From contig NZ_NIDE01000017.1 in NCBI RefSeq assembly GCF_002197845.1, positions 1,162,712 through 1,226,711 on the forward strand: a stretch of 64,000 nucleotides of DNA. Direction: 5' to 3'. Both the position numbers and the translations under genes were made by a program. A model generated the notes under the pieces. It was not told where the DNA came from and did not search any database. It saw only the letters and a list, made by a program, of their open reading frames with translations. This document shows positions 35,107-44,947 of the stretch, piece after piece. Position 1 is the stretch's first letter; each line of letters starts with the position of its first letter. The DNA comes from Fimbriiglobus ruber. GTDB taxonomy: Bacteria; Planctomycetota; Planctomycetia; Gemmatales; Gemmataceae.

Positions 35107-38100
35107 TTACTTCGCCAGTTCCTTGTCGAGCTGGACGGCGACCTTCTCGGCCCACATCTTGCCGTGGGCTTTCAGACCCTTCGCGCTGAAGTGAATCCCC
35201 TTCCCGCCTTCGTCGCGGTTGTCGCCCGTCAGGGTGTCTGTATCCGGGCCTTCGAACGCGGTGCCGCTTTCCCAAAGCTTCTTCTGGGCCGCCCGCGGGA
35301 GCGGGAAGGTAATCTGGTTCGGGTTGTGGTACGACACCTGGGCCACGAACCACGGCACGTCCCAGCCCGCTCCCCGCCGCGTTTCCTTGATGAGAGCCGT
35401 CATCTTGCGGGCGTACTCGTCCGCCGGCATCGATACGTCGGACTCGCCCTGGTGCCACAGCACGGCCCGGAAGCCGTTCTTCCCGAGCTGATTCATGCGG
35501 CCCGTCGTCCAGCGGCAGAGATCGCTGCCGGGCGCCCATTGGTTAACGCTGGTGCCGGAATGGCCCGTCGAGGCGACCCCGATCGGAACCTGATATTCCT
35601 CGAACATCGCGTCGCCGAACGCGGGCCAGAAACTGCCCCCGGCACTGTTGTCGTGAACCCCGGGCTGCGGGTCGTCGCCCAGTTGCCAGTTCGTGCCGCT
35701 GAAGCTGGATACCATCCCGCTGTTCTGGCGGATCTTCTCCTGCCCGCAGTTGGTGGAGTTGGACTGCCCTGCTCCGATGAACACTTCGCCGATCCCGACG
35801 TGATCGACCGCCATCTGGCCGATCACCTTGCCGTCCTTGAAGGCGCGGACCTCAACCTTATACCAGCCCCCCGCGGGTGTCGGGACAGTTGTTTCAAACG
35901 ACCGAGTGGTCTCGGGGAGTGGAACTTCCCGCCACTGGTCCGGGACGGCTCCCTGGAGCGACTTGCCAATTGTCCGCACTTCGAGCCGGTCATAGTCCGA
36001 CCGGACGCGGCCGTTCAGCGTCATCGCCCCCTCGAATTTGGTCTTCCGCTGGAAAACCTGATAGTCCATCGGAGCGTCCAACGTCAGGGCGGTGGCCAGC
36101 AGCGGTTTGGTCCCAGTGATTTCGCCCAATTTGGCCGCCTCGGTGGCGTCCGTTAAGCCGAGTTCGACGGTAACCGTCCGCTTCTCCTTCGGGGCCAGGG
36201 ACGCCTCCCAGACCTGGTACTTGTCCTGCCACGGACCCCAGATCCGGCTGCCCCCGGTCATCTTGAATTTCGCCCGTCCCGCATACCAGGTACTCGTCGC
36301 CCAGTTCGTGTTCGGCGGCCCGCCGGTCGGCGTTTTCGCCCACACATCCTTGTCGTTGCAAACTCCGGTCACGGTCGTGTCCATGACGACGAAGAACGGC
36401 ATTCCCTGGTCCGACCTGTTCTCGACCGTCCAGGTCATCTTGTTGGGGCCGAAGTCGTACTGGACCGCCGCCTTGTCACTCTGGGCGGAAATGGTCGTAG
36501 TAGACGGTTGCTTGATGTCGAACGGGGGCAGGGGGAATCCCGGAAGGAAGTAGACGCCCTTCGACACGTCAATGTTGGCTTTCAGCACCTCGACGCCGTC
36601 GACCCGAAGGCTGGGCATGCAGGCGTTCGCGTCGACCGTCGCCTCGTACAGTTCCGTCCGAACCCGCCGGGACGAGCCGGACCGGGTGATCAGGACGCCG
36701 CCCGGCTTCAGCACGGCCTTCGGCCGCTCCGGACCATTTACCGGCTCCAGGGTGAACTGGACGTTGTTGTAGGTTTTCGCGTCGGCTTCCCAGACTTGGG
36801 ACTGGAATTCGGAGAACGGCCCCCAGATTCGCGCTGTTCCGTCGCCCGACAGGTCGGTCACCTTGAGGCTCGCCTTGTCGGCTACCCACGTCGTCGTGCG
36901 CCATTTCGGGTCGAGCGGATCACCTTGTTTGCGGGCGACCGGCACCGAGAGTTCTTCGGCCTTCTCGTTAATCACGTCCTGAACGGCCGCGGAATCGATC
37001 AGGAGGTAATACGGCACGGTGTCGTCGGTCGCGTTCTGACCAGTCACGGTCAGTTGGTTTACACCGAACTCGTATCGGACGGAGAACGAACCCCCCGTCG
37101 CAACGATGACGTTCGGGGCGGGTTGTTGGATGTCGGTCAGCTTGACCAGCCCCTGGTGGCCGTTTTTCTCGGAGTAGAAATACCCGCCGCGGGCGGTCGT
37201 TTTATTAGCCGCCAGGCCCGCGCCGCACCGAAGGAATTCGACCCCGGACGCGCTGAAGCTGCTGAGGCAGCCGTCCAACTTGTCGATCACCGCTTCATAC
37301 TTCGGCGTCTGGACGTAAAACCCATCGACCCCCGCCTTGATCGAGACCTTGGAGGCCACACCCGCCGGTTTGGGAGCGGCTGGTTTGACGTCCTCCGGCA
37401 CGGGTGCCGGGGCTACGTTCGCTGGCTGGGGTGGTGCTGGCTGGGGTGGCGCCGGTTGGGCTGGTGCTGGCAGAGCCTGCGCTGGCTGGGCCGATGCTGG
37501 CTGCGCCGGAACAGGAGCCGGATGAGCGGCGGCCGTCTCCGTCGGCTTGGAGGCCGGCCAGGCGGCATACGCGATGACACCGATTATCGCCAGGGCCGCC
37601 ACGACCGCCCCGGCTATCGCGCCGACCAATTTGCCACTTCCCCGGCGAATAGGCTGCGGTGGCGTCTGGGGTTCGGCCTCGGGTTTAGCTTCTGGCCGCT
37701 TGATGCGTTTCGTGGCGATTTCGTTGAGGGTTTCTTGCAAGCGGCTCGAACTGCCCTGGTCCATGCCCGAGAGGCCGATGACCACTTTTTGGCCGCCGTC
37801 GTCGGAGAGCCAGGGGGCTAACGCGGCAATCACGTCGGCGGGCGTCTGATACCGGTCGGCCGGCTTCTTCGCGAGCATCTTCGCGATGATCTTCGCGAGT
37901 TCGGGCGGGAACGTCCGGTCGCGATCGGTCAGGTTCGGGGCCGCTTTCATCTGGTGCTGGACCAGTTTCTGCGAGGTGTTCCCTTCGAAGGGCGGTCGCG
38001 AAGTCGCCAGGACGAAGAACGTCGCGCCGAGGCTGTAGATGTCGGCCCGGATGTCGACGGTCGTATTGCCCAGGGCCTGTTCGGGAGAGATGTAATCGGC

Positions 38101-38829
38101 CGTTCCGACTACCGCACCCTTGTCGATCAGCTCGGTCAAACTGTCTGTGGCGGTCTCCGACCGGGCGAGTCCCATGTCGAGGATTTTGACCGTCCCGTCC
38201 TTGGTGAGCATGAGGTTGGCCGGTTTGATGTCCCGGTGGACGAAGCCCTTCTCGTGCGCGTGCTGGAGCCCGGCGGCGGCCTGGGCGATGTACCCGACCG
38301 CGAGCGACGGCGTGATCGGGCCGCCCCGGGTCAGGAGTTGCTCGAGGGTCTGCCCCTCAACGTACTCGAGCCCGAGGTAATGAATCCCGCCGTCCTGGGA
38401 AACGTCGTGGATGCGGACGATGTTCGGGTGGTCGAGAGCGGCCGCGGCTCGGGCTTCACGGAGGAATCGCTCGACGTTGACGCGGTGGTCGCCCTTCTGC
38501 TTCGGCTGGAGAACCTTGAGGGCGACCCGCCGCCGGAGTGTCTCGTGTTCGGCGAGGTACACCGTCCCCATCCCGCCCTGCCCGAGCTGGTCGCGGATGA
38601 TGTACGGCCCGAGGCGGAAGCCCTTGTGCCGACCGGCCAGGAGTAGCTTGGCCTGGAAGCGGGTGAGCAGTCCCTTGCGGACCAGCACGTCGGCTGCGCG
38701 GTTGGGCTCCTGGGGCAGGTCCGCGAACTCGCCCAGGCGCTCGCCGAGGAATCCAGGCTTGTGGATCCCACTGCCACGCAACAGGTTGAGAAGATCCGCA
38801 GTCGACGCCGGCGGGGTGACGGGAGGCAT
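35107..38829 (-). CDS. Membrane serine/threonine kinase fused to a SASA-type carbohydrate esterase
   Basis: A 1,240-aa protein. ATG 38829 is favoured because planctomycete kinases begin with TPPASTADLL-like sequence; the frame is open to 38916. The kinase spans about residues 74-340: GQGGMGTVYLAEH, Lys105 in VALKVL, HRDIKPANL at 198-206, DMGLA at 218-222 (Met for the usual Phe of DFG) and GTADYISPEQ. A membrane helix lies near 401-424, then a Pro/Ala stalk, beta-rich domains, and from about 1003 an SGNH-like SASA esterase (PF03629): GAGQSNSTNCG with the nucleophile Ser, LWHQGESDV, and GIHFSAKGLKAHG holding the catalytic His. An esterase outside the cell joined to a cytoplasmic kinase is unusual. 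Confidence 0.87.
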   Translation of the reverse strand: MPPVTPPASTADLLNLLRGSGIHKPGFLGERLGEFADLPQEPNRAADVLVRKGLLTRFQAKLLLAGRHKGFRLGPYIIRDQLGQGGMGTVYLAEHETLRRRVALKVLQPKQKGDHRVNVERFLREARAAAALDHPNIVRIHDVSQDGGIHYLGLEYVEGQTLEQLLTRGGPITPSLAVGYIAQAAAGLQHAHEKGFVHRDIKPANLMLTKDGTVKILDMGLARSETATDSLTELIDKGAVVGTADYISPEQALGNTTVDIRADIYSLGATFFVLATSRPPFEGNTSQKLVQHQMKAAPNLTDRDRTFPPELAKIIAKMLAKKPADRYQTPADVIAALAPWLSDDGGQKVVIGLSGMDQGSSSRLQETLNEIATKRIKRPEAKPEAEPQTPPQPIRRGSGKLVGAIAGAVVAALAIIGVIAYAAWPASKPTETAAAHPAPVPAQPASAQPAQALPAPAQPAPPQPAPPQPANVAPAPVPEDVKPAAPKPAGVASKVSIKAGVDGFYVQTPKYEAVIDKLDGCLSSFSASGVEFLRCGAGLAANKTTARGGYFYSEKNGHQGLVKLTDIQQPAPNVIVATGGSFSVRYEFGVNQLTVTGQNATDDTVPYYLLIDSAAVQDVINEKAEELSVPVARKQGDPLDPKWRTTTWVADKASLKVTDLSGDGTARIWGPFSEFQSQVWEADAKTYNNVQFTLEPVNGPERPKAVLKPGGVLITRSGSSRRVRTELYEATVDANACMPSLRVDGVEVLKANIDVSKGVYFLPGFPLPPFDIKQPSTTTISAQSDKAAVQYDFGPNKMTWTVENRSDQGMPFFVVMDTTVTGVCNDKDVWAKTPTGGPPNTNWATSTWYAGRAKFKMTGGSRIWGPWQDKYQVWEASLAPKEKRTVTVELGLTDATEAAKLGEITGTKPLLATALTLDAPMDYQVFQRKTKFEGAMTLNGRVRSDYDRLEVRTIGKSLQGAVPDQWREVPLPETTRSFETTVPTPAGGWYKVEVRAFKDGKVIGQMAVDHVGIGEVFIGAGQSNSTNCGQEKIRQNSGMVSSFSGTNWQLGDDPQPGVHDNSAGGSFWPAFGDAMFEEYQVPIGVASTGHSGTSVNQWAPGSDLCRWTTGRMNQLGKNGFRAVLWHQGESDVSMPADEYARKMTALIKETRRGAGWDVPWFVAQVSYHNPNQITFPLPRAAQKKLWESGTAFEGPDTDTLTGDNRDEGGKGIHFSAKGLKAHGKMWAEKVAVQLDKELAK

Positions 38830-39092
38830 ATTGCTTATGACCGCCAGAGGGGAACGATTAGCGCCTCGGTTGTCGAGTGCAACCGTGACGTAGCGTTTTC
38901 CCCCAGCGTAGCTCATTTTTCACGAACAGGGCGCGGATTTATTCTCCCGGATGCAATATGATCGATCGCGGGACGGTGTTCACTTCTGGTTGAATCCCGA
39001 GTAAATGGCCTCCAGGGCGCGGAGAACGGCTTCAGCTCAGGATCGACGAATTCCGAGGGCGCGATTCAGTCAATCGCGGCTGCGCCCCACCG

Positions 39093-40556
39093 TTACGTCA
39101 TGATTTCGGCGATCGGGTTGCCGCGGTCCACGTCGAGCCGCTTGCGGCCGGGGATCTCCAACTTGTGGAAGTCGAGGCCGAGTCGGTTCATCACGGTGGC
39201 GTGAACGTCGGTCACGTAGTGCGGGTGTTCGACGGCGTGGAAGCCGAGTTCGTCGGTCGCCCCGTGAACCACGCCGCGCTTGATGCCGGCCCCGTAGAAC
39301 CAGATTGTGAAGCCGTGCGGGTGGTGGTCGCGGCCGGTGGAATTAAAGCCCTTGCGGTCCTCGACGGCCGGCGTCCGCCCGAACTCGGTGAGGCAGACGA
39401 CCAGGACGTCCTTATCCAGTCCGGTCCGCTTCAAGTCGTGGACCAGTCCGGCGAGCGGTTTGTCCACGCGGCTACACGAGAGAGCATGGTTCGTCTTCAG
39501 TTCCGTGTGCGAGTCCCACTCGCCGTATTTGCTCAGGTAGACCAGGGAGAAGCGCACCCCGCGCTCGGCGAGCCGACGGGCGGTCAGGAGCCGGCGACCG
39601 TAAACGGCGGTGATCGGGTTGTCGATGCCGTAGAGCTTCTGCGTTTCGCTGGTTTCTTTGGAGAGATCGAGCGCTTCGGGCGCGGCGGTCTGCATCCGGT
39701 AAGCAAGCTGGTAAGCCGCGATCCGCGCCCTCAACCGTTCGTCGTTCGGGTATCGCGCGGCAGCCAGTCGGTCGAGTTCGTTCACCAGCGCGAACTGTTC
39801 CTGCTGCTCCTTCGGCAGCACGCCCTTGCCCGGCGTACCGAACGGCAGCGGGTTGGCCGGGTCGAGCGAGAGTTCGATCCCGGCGTGTTCGGAGCCGAGG
39901 TAATCCGGGTCGAAGTTCTGCTTGACCCGCGTGTCGCTGTATTGCCCGAGGAACGCGAACCGGGGGAGGTTTTCGTTCAACGAGCCGAGGCCGTAGTTGA
40001 CCCACGAGCCGAGCGCTGGCTGCTTCTCGTCCAGGGCGTGCCGGCCGGTGTGCATCTGGAATTCGGCGGCGTGGTCGTTGTCGGTCGTGTACATCGAGCG
40101 GACGACCGCCAGGTCGTCCACGCAGCCGGCCAGGTGCGGCAGCCAGTCGCTCACCTCGACGCCCGACTTGCCGTGCTTCTTGAAGCCGACCTGGAGCGGC
40201 ATGATTTTCGTGTACAGGTCGCGATCCATCCCGACGACCGACCGCGACCGCTTGAGGAACAGCGGCGAGTCCTGCGGGTTCGGGCGGCCGGTCTGTTTGT
40301 ACGTCTTGCCGGCGTACTTGTCGAGCGCCGGCTTCGGGTCGAAGGTTTCGAGCTGGCTGACGCCACCGGACAGGAACACCCAGATGACCGACTTAGCCTT
40401 CGGAGCGAAGTGCGGCTTGCCGTCTGGCCGCGCGTGGGCATCGGCTCCGGCGCGGGCGATGCCGTCGCGCCAGAGGAGGTCGCCGAGGGCCAGCGCGGCG
40501 CAGCCCATGCCCGTGTCGGCGAGGAACCCGCGGCGGGTCGGTTGCGGCCGGCTCAT
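39093..40556 (-). CDS. DUF1501 family protein, Tat-exported
   Basis: A 487-aa protein of the DUF1501 (sulfatase/phosphatase-like fold) family, very abundant in planctomycetes. The N-terminus MSRPQPTRRGFLADTGMGCA is a Tat signal. Conserved segments are SVIWVFLSGGVSQLETFDPK, WVNYGLGSLNENLPRFAF, LTEFGRTPAVED and RDHHPHGFTIWFYGAGIKRG, the latter with the His-rich metal-like site. It starts 18 bases after the DUF1549/1553 gene stop with GGGAG upstream, so the two form the standard planctomycete pair. Its biochemical activity is not established. Confidence 0.94.
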   Translation of the reverse strand: MSRPQPTRRGFLADTGMGCAALALGDLLWRDGIARAGADAHARPDGKPHFAPKAKSVIWVFLSGGVSQLETFDPKPALDKYAGKTYKQTGRPNPQDSPLFLKRSRSVVGMDRDLYTKIMPLQVGFKKHGKSGVEVSDWLPHLAGCVDDLAVVRSMYTTDNDHAAEFQMHTGRHALDEKQPALGSWVNYGLGSLNENLPRFAFLGQYSDTRVKQNFDPDYLGSEHAGIELSLDPANPLPFGTPGKGVLPKEQQEQFALVNELDRLAAARYPNDERLRARIAAYQLAYRMQTAAPEALDLSKETSETQKLYGIDNPITAVYGRRLLTARRLAERGVRFSLVYLSKYGEWDSHTELKTNHALSCSRVDKPLAGLVHDLKRTGLDKDVLVVCLTEFGRTPAVEDRKGFNSTGRDHHPHGFTIWFYGAGIKRGVVHGATDELGFHAVEHPHYVTDVHATVMNRLGLDFHKLEIPGRKRLDVDRGNPIAEIMT

Positions 40557-40574
40557 GTGCGAACTCCCGGGCAG

Positions 40575-43271
40575 TTAGCGGATCGTTACGAAATCGTTGT
40601 GGTTGAAGAGGGCGACGACCAACCCTTCCATCGCACGAAGGAGCGGGTCGGCGGACGGGCCGGCGGCAGGCGGTTTCGGGGCCGACTTCAACAACTCCAC
40701 CTGGCGGTCCAGGAAGCGAACCGCCGCAGCCACTTCGTCCGGGTCCGGCGTGCGACCCAACACCTGCTCGAACGCCGCTCGGGCGAACGCGGCCCGGTCC
40801 GTCGGAAATGCTGTCGCGAGCTTGCGGGCCAATGCCCGACCACTCCGCAGGGTGAGTTCGCTGTTACTCAGCACCAGCGCCTGTTGCGGCGTAACGGAGG
40901 CGGTGCGAGTGTATGCATCGCACGGGTTCGCCGCGTCGAACAGTTCGAGGAAGCCCATCTTGCTCTCGCCGTGGTAGGCGAAGTAAAGGCTGCGGCGATG
41001 AGATGTCAGACCCTGTTCGTGCGGAATCTCGGGGCCGCCGGCCTTGGGATCGAGTTCGCCGGCGAGGTAGAGTACGCTGTCGCGGACGACCTCGGCCTCC
41101 ATTCGGGCGGTCGGGAATCGCCACAGGTAGACGTTGTCCGGGTCGTGGGCACGGCGGGCGTCCGCGGCAGGCGGCTCGGACGAATCCATCCGGTAGGCGC
41201 GACTGGTGACGATCAGCCGGTGGAGCGGTTTCATCTTCCAGCCGTTCGATTGGAGTTCGACGGCGAGCCAGTCGAGCAGCGCGGGGTTCGACGGCGGCTT
41301 GCCGTTGCGGCCGAGGTCGAAGGTCGGTTCGGCGAGCGCCCGGCCGAAGTGCCACCGCCAGAGGTGGTTGACGGCCACCCGCGCCGCGAGCGGGTTGTCC
41401 GGCCCGGTGATCCACTTCGCGAGGGCGAGCCGGCGGCCGGAACTCTGCTTCGGATAAACGGGACTGAACGCGGTGTACTCTGTCGAGACGACCGCCACGG
41501 CGACCGCGGCCGCGTCGACTTGCTTTCGGGCGGTTTCGGCCGCGGCGGCGAGTTTGTCGGCTTCCGGCTTCGCCTTCGTGTCGGCTGCCGCTTTCCGCCT
41601 CACCGGGGCCAGCGCTTGTTCGGCTTGCGCCAGCGCCAGAACCGTGGTGGCATGCTGCAGCTGGCGCTCGGCCTTGGCCGCGGCTTTCGCCAGTTCGTCG
41701 GCGTTGCCCGGCCCGCCGAGGTACATCGCGTCGTCGGCCGCGATTCGCGCCTGGACGGACCCGAGATCGGCGCGGGCGACCGCCAGCCGGGCTTCGGCCA
41801 CGTGCCTGGCGCGAAAGAAATCTTCCCAGCCCGCCATGTTCGAGAAAGACGGAATGGGCGCGCCGGCTTTCAACGCCGTCTCGGCCGCTGCGACTGCCGG
41901 CGTGCGCTTCGCCAGTTCTTCAGCGCGGATGAACGGCTTCAGGCCGGGATACCATGCCGTGGGCGGAAGCGTAATCGGGGTAGGCGTCAGGCTCCCGAGA
42001 GCGCCGGGCACGCCGGGCGGGACGGCCGCGGCGCCGGCCGTCTTGTTGCGTTCGTCGCCAGCGGCGTAGACGAACGTCTCGGCGTCCGGCTTCTCGTCGA
42101 AGACCCGCACCTTGCCGCTGGCGATGGGGCCATAGGCGACGCCATACACGTACTTCTTGAACGGGCCGGGGTCGGGTTCGCCGGGCACGCGGTCGTGCCG
42201 CAGTTCGAGCGGCTCGAAGACGGCCCGGAGGCGGAAGTATTCGCGCTGGGTGATCGGGTCGTACTTGTGGTCGTGGCAGTGGCAGCAGTTCATGGTCAGG
42301 CCGAGGAAGGCCTTCCCCGTGTGCTCCACGTTGTCGCGCATCCAGTTGTTGTAATTCCACTTGAACCAGTTGCGGACCAGGAAGCCGGTGGCGACCACGT
42401 TCGTTTCGTCGGCCGGGTCGAGTTCGTCGGCGGCGAGCATCTCCGCCACCATCCGGTCGTACCCCTTGCCGGCGTTCAGCGACGCCACAATCCAGTCCCG
42501 CCAGCGCCAGACGGTCGGGTAGCTGTTCATCACGTCCGGAACGGCCCGACGGCCGTACCAATCGGAGTACCGCCATACGTCCATCCAGTGCCGCGCCCAC
42601 CGCTCGCCGTACCGCGGGTCGGTGAGCAGGCGATCGACCACCTTCTCGTAGGCGTCGGCCGCCGGGTCCGCGAGAAACGCCGCGACCTCCTCGCGGGTCG
42701 GCGGCAGGCCGATGAGGTCGAGGTAGACGCGACGGAGTAGCACGGCCTTGCCCGCGGGCGGGTTCGGCGTCAGTCCCTTCTCGCGATGCTTGTCGGCCAG
42801 GAGAGCGTCGACGGGGTTTCCGCCCCAGGCTTTGCCGATGGGGGCTGGTATCACCGGCCGGACGGGCTTTCGGAATGCCCAGTGATCGCGCGGGTCGGCT
42901 TCGGGCTTATCGTTGAGTGGGACTTTCGCACCCTGCTCGACCCACGCCTTGAGTGTGGCAATTTCCTTGTCCGTCAGCGGTTGGCCTTCGGGCGGCATCC
43001 GCTCTTCCGGGTCCTTCTCCGCAACTCGGAGGAGAAGTTGGCTGAGTCCCGGCGTGTCCGGCCGGACCGCGGGGCCACTCACGCCGCCCTTGCGGAGCAG
43101 GTCGCCGCTGTCGACGCGGAGCTTGCCTTTTTGTTGGAGGGCCCCGTGACACGAGTAGCAGCGGGCGCGCAGGATCGGCTTCACGTCCTTGACGTAATCA
43201 ACCGGCGCGGCGGCGCCGGCGACCGACGCAATAGCCAACAAACCGAGCAACGCGGCGAGCCAGGCGTGCAT
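40575..43271 (-). CDS. PSD1-DUF1549-DUF1553 cytochrome c-like protein
   Basis: An 898-aa exported protein (signal residues 1-21, LLGLLAIASVAGA). A PSD1 cytochrome c-like domain with CYSCH at 38-42 and EERMPPEGQPLTDKEIATLK is followed by DUF1549 (LLADKHREKGLTPNPP, YGERWARHWMDVWRYSDWYG), then a CHCHDHKYDPITQREYF heme-like site. A helical Ala/Lys-rich insert spans about residues 440-610, and DUF1553 completes the protein (LAKWITGPDNPLAARVAVNH, LWRFPTARMEAEVVRDS). Together with the downstream DUF1501 protein it is the canonical gene pair of planctomycete polysaccharide-use loci, though the enzymatic role is unresolved. Confidence 0.94.
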   Translation of the reverse strand: MHAWLAALLGLLAIASVAGAAAPVDYVKDVKPILRARCYSCHGALQQKGKLRVDSGDLLRKGGVSGPAVRPDTPGLSQLLLRVAEKDPEERMPPEGQPLTDKEIATLKAWVEQGAKVPLNDKPEADPRDHWAFRKPVRPVIPAPIGKAWGGNPVDALLADKHREKGLTPNPPAGKAVLLRRVYLDLIGLPPTREEVAAFLADPAADAYEKVVDRLLTDPRYGERWARHWMDVWRYSDWYGRRAVPDVMNSYPTVWRWRDWIVASLNAGKGYDRMVAEMLAADELDPADETNVVATGFLVRNWFKWNYNNWMRDNVEHTGKAFLGLTMNCCHCHDHKYDPITQREYFRLRAVFEPLELRHDRVPGEPDPGPFKKYVYGVAYGPIASGKVRVFDEKPDAETFVYAAGDERNKTAGAAAVPPGVPGALGSLTPTPITLPPTAWYPGLKPFIRAEELAKRTPAVAAAETALKAGAPIPSFSNMAGWEDFFRARHVAEARLAVARADLGSVQARIAADDAMYLGGPGNADELAKAAAKAERQLQHATTVLALAQAEQALAPVRRKAAADTKAKPEADKLAAAAETARKQVDAAAVAVAVVSTEYTAFSPVYPKQSSGRRLALAKWITGPDNPLAARVAVNHLWRWHFGRALAEPTFDLGRNGKPPSNPALLDWLAVELQSNGWKMKPLHRLIVTSRAYRMDSSEPPAADARRAHDPDNVYLWRFPTARMEAEVVRDSVLYLAGELDPKAGGPEIPHEQGLTSHRRSLYFAYHGESKMGFLELFDAANPCDAYTRTASVTPQQALVLSNSELTLRSGRALARKLATAFPTDRAAFARAAFEQVLGRTPDPDEVAAAVRFLDRQVELLKSAPKPPAAGPSADPLLRAMEGLVVALFNHNDFVTIR

Positions 43272-43526
43272 GTAAGGCTCCGGTCACGTGCGAACTGGGC
43301 AGGCGGGACAAGTCTCGGCGGGGGAGAGGAGAGCGTGGGCTATCACGAGACTCGGCTTCCGGATTGTAAATGATCTCACTCACGCTTCCAGATAAATCGC
43401 CGCGATCGACGATCAAGAGCCGAACCCACGTATCGCAAAATTCCGCGCGAGCCATTGATCGGGAGTCCGGATAGGATCTGGGGCTGCCCGGATTTCAATG
43501 CTTTCGACCCTTCGGAGACCGAACCC

Positions 43527-44870
43527 ATGCGACGCGCGATCGTTGTTTCACTTCTCGTCCTCGGACTGGCGGCCGTTCCCGCACCGGCGGCCGACCCGGC
43601 CGGCTTCCCACTCAAGGACGGGGACGTCTGGGTGATGGCCGGGGACAGCATTACCGCCCAGCACCTGCACTCGAACTATTTCGAGGCGTTCTGCTACGCC
43701 CGATACCCGAAACTCAAATTCGCGTTTCGCAACTCCGGCGTCGGTGGGCACACCATTCCCTCGACTCTGGCCCGGTTCGACTACGACATCGCGGCCTGGC
43801 ACCCGACCGTCGTCTCGGTCGAACTCGGAATGAACGACAGCGGTGGGACCGCGACCGATAAATTCGTCGCGAACATGGGCACGATGGTGGCCCGCATCCG
43901 GGAGAGTAAAGCCCGGCCGATTCTCTTCGCCGCCAGCCCCGTCAACGACGGTACCCGGGCGGCACGACTCGGCGGTCGAAACCAGCGACTCGACGAGTAC
44001 GCCACGGCTCTCAAGACGTTCGCCGAAAAAGAACAACTGCCCTACGCCGATCAGTTCCACGCCCTCCTCGACGTCTGGGGCAAAAACAAGCCCCGGGAGA
44101 ACCTGGCCAATTCACTCGGTATCGTCCGCGGGCTGGCCGGGGATAACTCGGTCGCCGGCGTCGAACACCTCCGGGAATTCCTGGCGGCCCAGGACAAAAG
44201 CCCCGACAAGCCCGTCTCCATGAATGGCGACCCGGTCCACCCCGGCCCGCCCGGCCAACTGATGATGGCCGCGGCACTGCTAAAGGCGCTGCATGCGGAC
44301 GGATTTGTCAGCAGTGTGGCCGTCGATGCCTCCGGTAAGACTGCCGACGCGAAGGGGTGTGAGGTGTCCGGTCTGAAGTCCGGTGACAACACGGTGACCT
44401 TCGACCGGCTCGACGAGTGTCTACCCTTCCCGATTCCCGAGGACGCCCGGGCCGTACTCTCGCTGGCTCCGGACGTACTCACACTCAGCGCGTACACGTT
44501 GAAGGTGAACGGGCTCAAGGACGGTGAATATCTGTTGAAGGTGGACGGCGTCGAGTCTGCCCGGGTTTCAGCCAAAGAGCTGGCTGCGGGGCTCAACCTC
44601 ACGGACTTGCCGCGCGTCGCGAAGGCCAAGGGGCCGAATCCGCTTGCCGCTCAGTCGCAAGCGATTCTCGCCGCGGTGGCGGCCAAGGAAGGAGTGGTCG
44701 GGACGTGGCGAGCGCTGTCGCAGCGAGCCCACGCCGCGAACGCCAATGCCGCGCTCAAAGCCGAGTTGGGCGAATTGACCAAGAAAGTAGAGGCCGCGGA
44801 CGAGAAAATCCGCGAAGCGGCACGTCCCCAAAAACGGCACTTCGAGATTGCACCCGCTCCGGGCGTTTGA
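43527..44870 (+). CDS. Exported SGNH/GDSL-family hydrolase
   Basis: A 447-aa secreted esterase/lipase-like protein. ATG 43527 (GGAGA upstream) gives a signal MRRAIVVSLLVLGLAAVPAP. The SGNH blocks are present: block I VWVMAGDSITAQ with Ser41, block II RNSGVGGHTIPS (Gly), block III VSVELGMNDSGG (Asn) and block V GDPVHPGPPGQ (Asp and His). About 150 C-terminal residues, including LKVNGLKDGEYLLKVDG, match the tail often found in planctomycete SGNH proteins. Substrates are probably acylated carbohydrates. It lies divergent from the DUF1549/1501 pair and ends at a strong bidirectional terminator. Confidence 0.92.
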   Translation: MRRAIVVSLLVLGLAAVPAPAADPAGFPLKDGDVWVMAGDSITAQHLHSNYFEAFCYARYPKLKFAFRNSGVGGHTIPSTLARFDYDIAAWHPTVVSVELGMNDSGGTATDKFVANMGTMVARIRESKARPILFAASPVNDGTRAARLGGRNQRLDEYATALKTFAEKEQLPYADQFHALLDVWGKNKPRENLANSLGIVRGLAGDNSVAGVEHLREFLAAQDKSPDKPVSMNGDPVHPGPPGQLMMAAALLKALHADGFVSSVAVDASGKTADAKGCEVSGLKSGDNTVTFDRLDECLPFPIPEDARAVLSLAPDVLTLSAYTLKVNGLKDGEYLLKVDGVESARVSAKELAAGLNLTDLPRVAKAKGPNPLAAQSQAILAAVAAKEGVVGTWRALSQRAHAANANAALKAELGELTKKVEAADEKIREAARPQKRHFEIAPAPGV

Positions 44871-44879
44871 GACGGAAAA

Positions 44880-44919
44880 ACCCGGGGCTCCATACTGGAT
44901 ACTGGATGGAGCCCCGGGT
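44880..44919. terminator. Bidirectional terminator
   Basis: A 14-bp perfect stem, 44880-44893 with 44906-44919 (ACCCGGGGCTCCAT and its complement), around a 12-base loop. It is flanked by AAAAA at 44876-44880 and TTTTT at 44922-44926. It lies between the SGNH gene (plus) and the giant repeat gene (minus). Confidence 0.92.
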
Positions 44920-44947
44920 CGTTTTTCCCTCGACGAAGCCTTCGACC

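Noticed and set aside
39165-42740. A 1,191-codon plus-strand open frame
   Set aside because: It lies entirely antisense to the clear DUF1501 and DUF1549/1553 genes, is rich in Arg, Val, Gly and Glu typical of GC-rich antisense frames, and has no recognisable domain.
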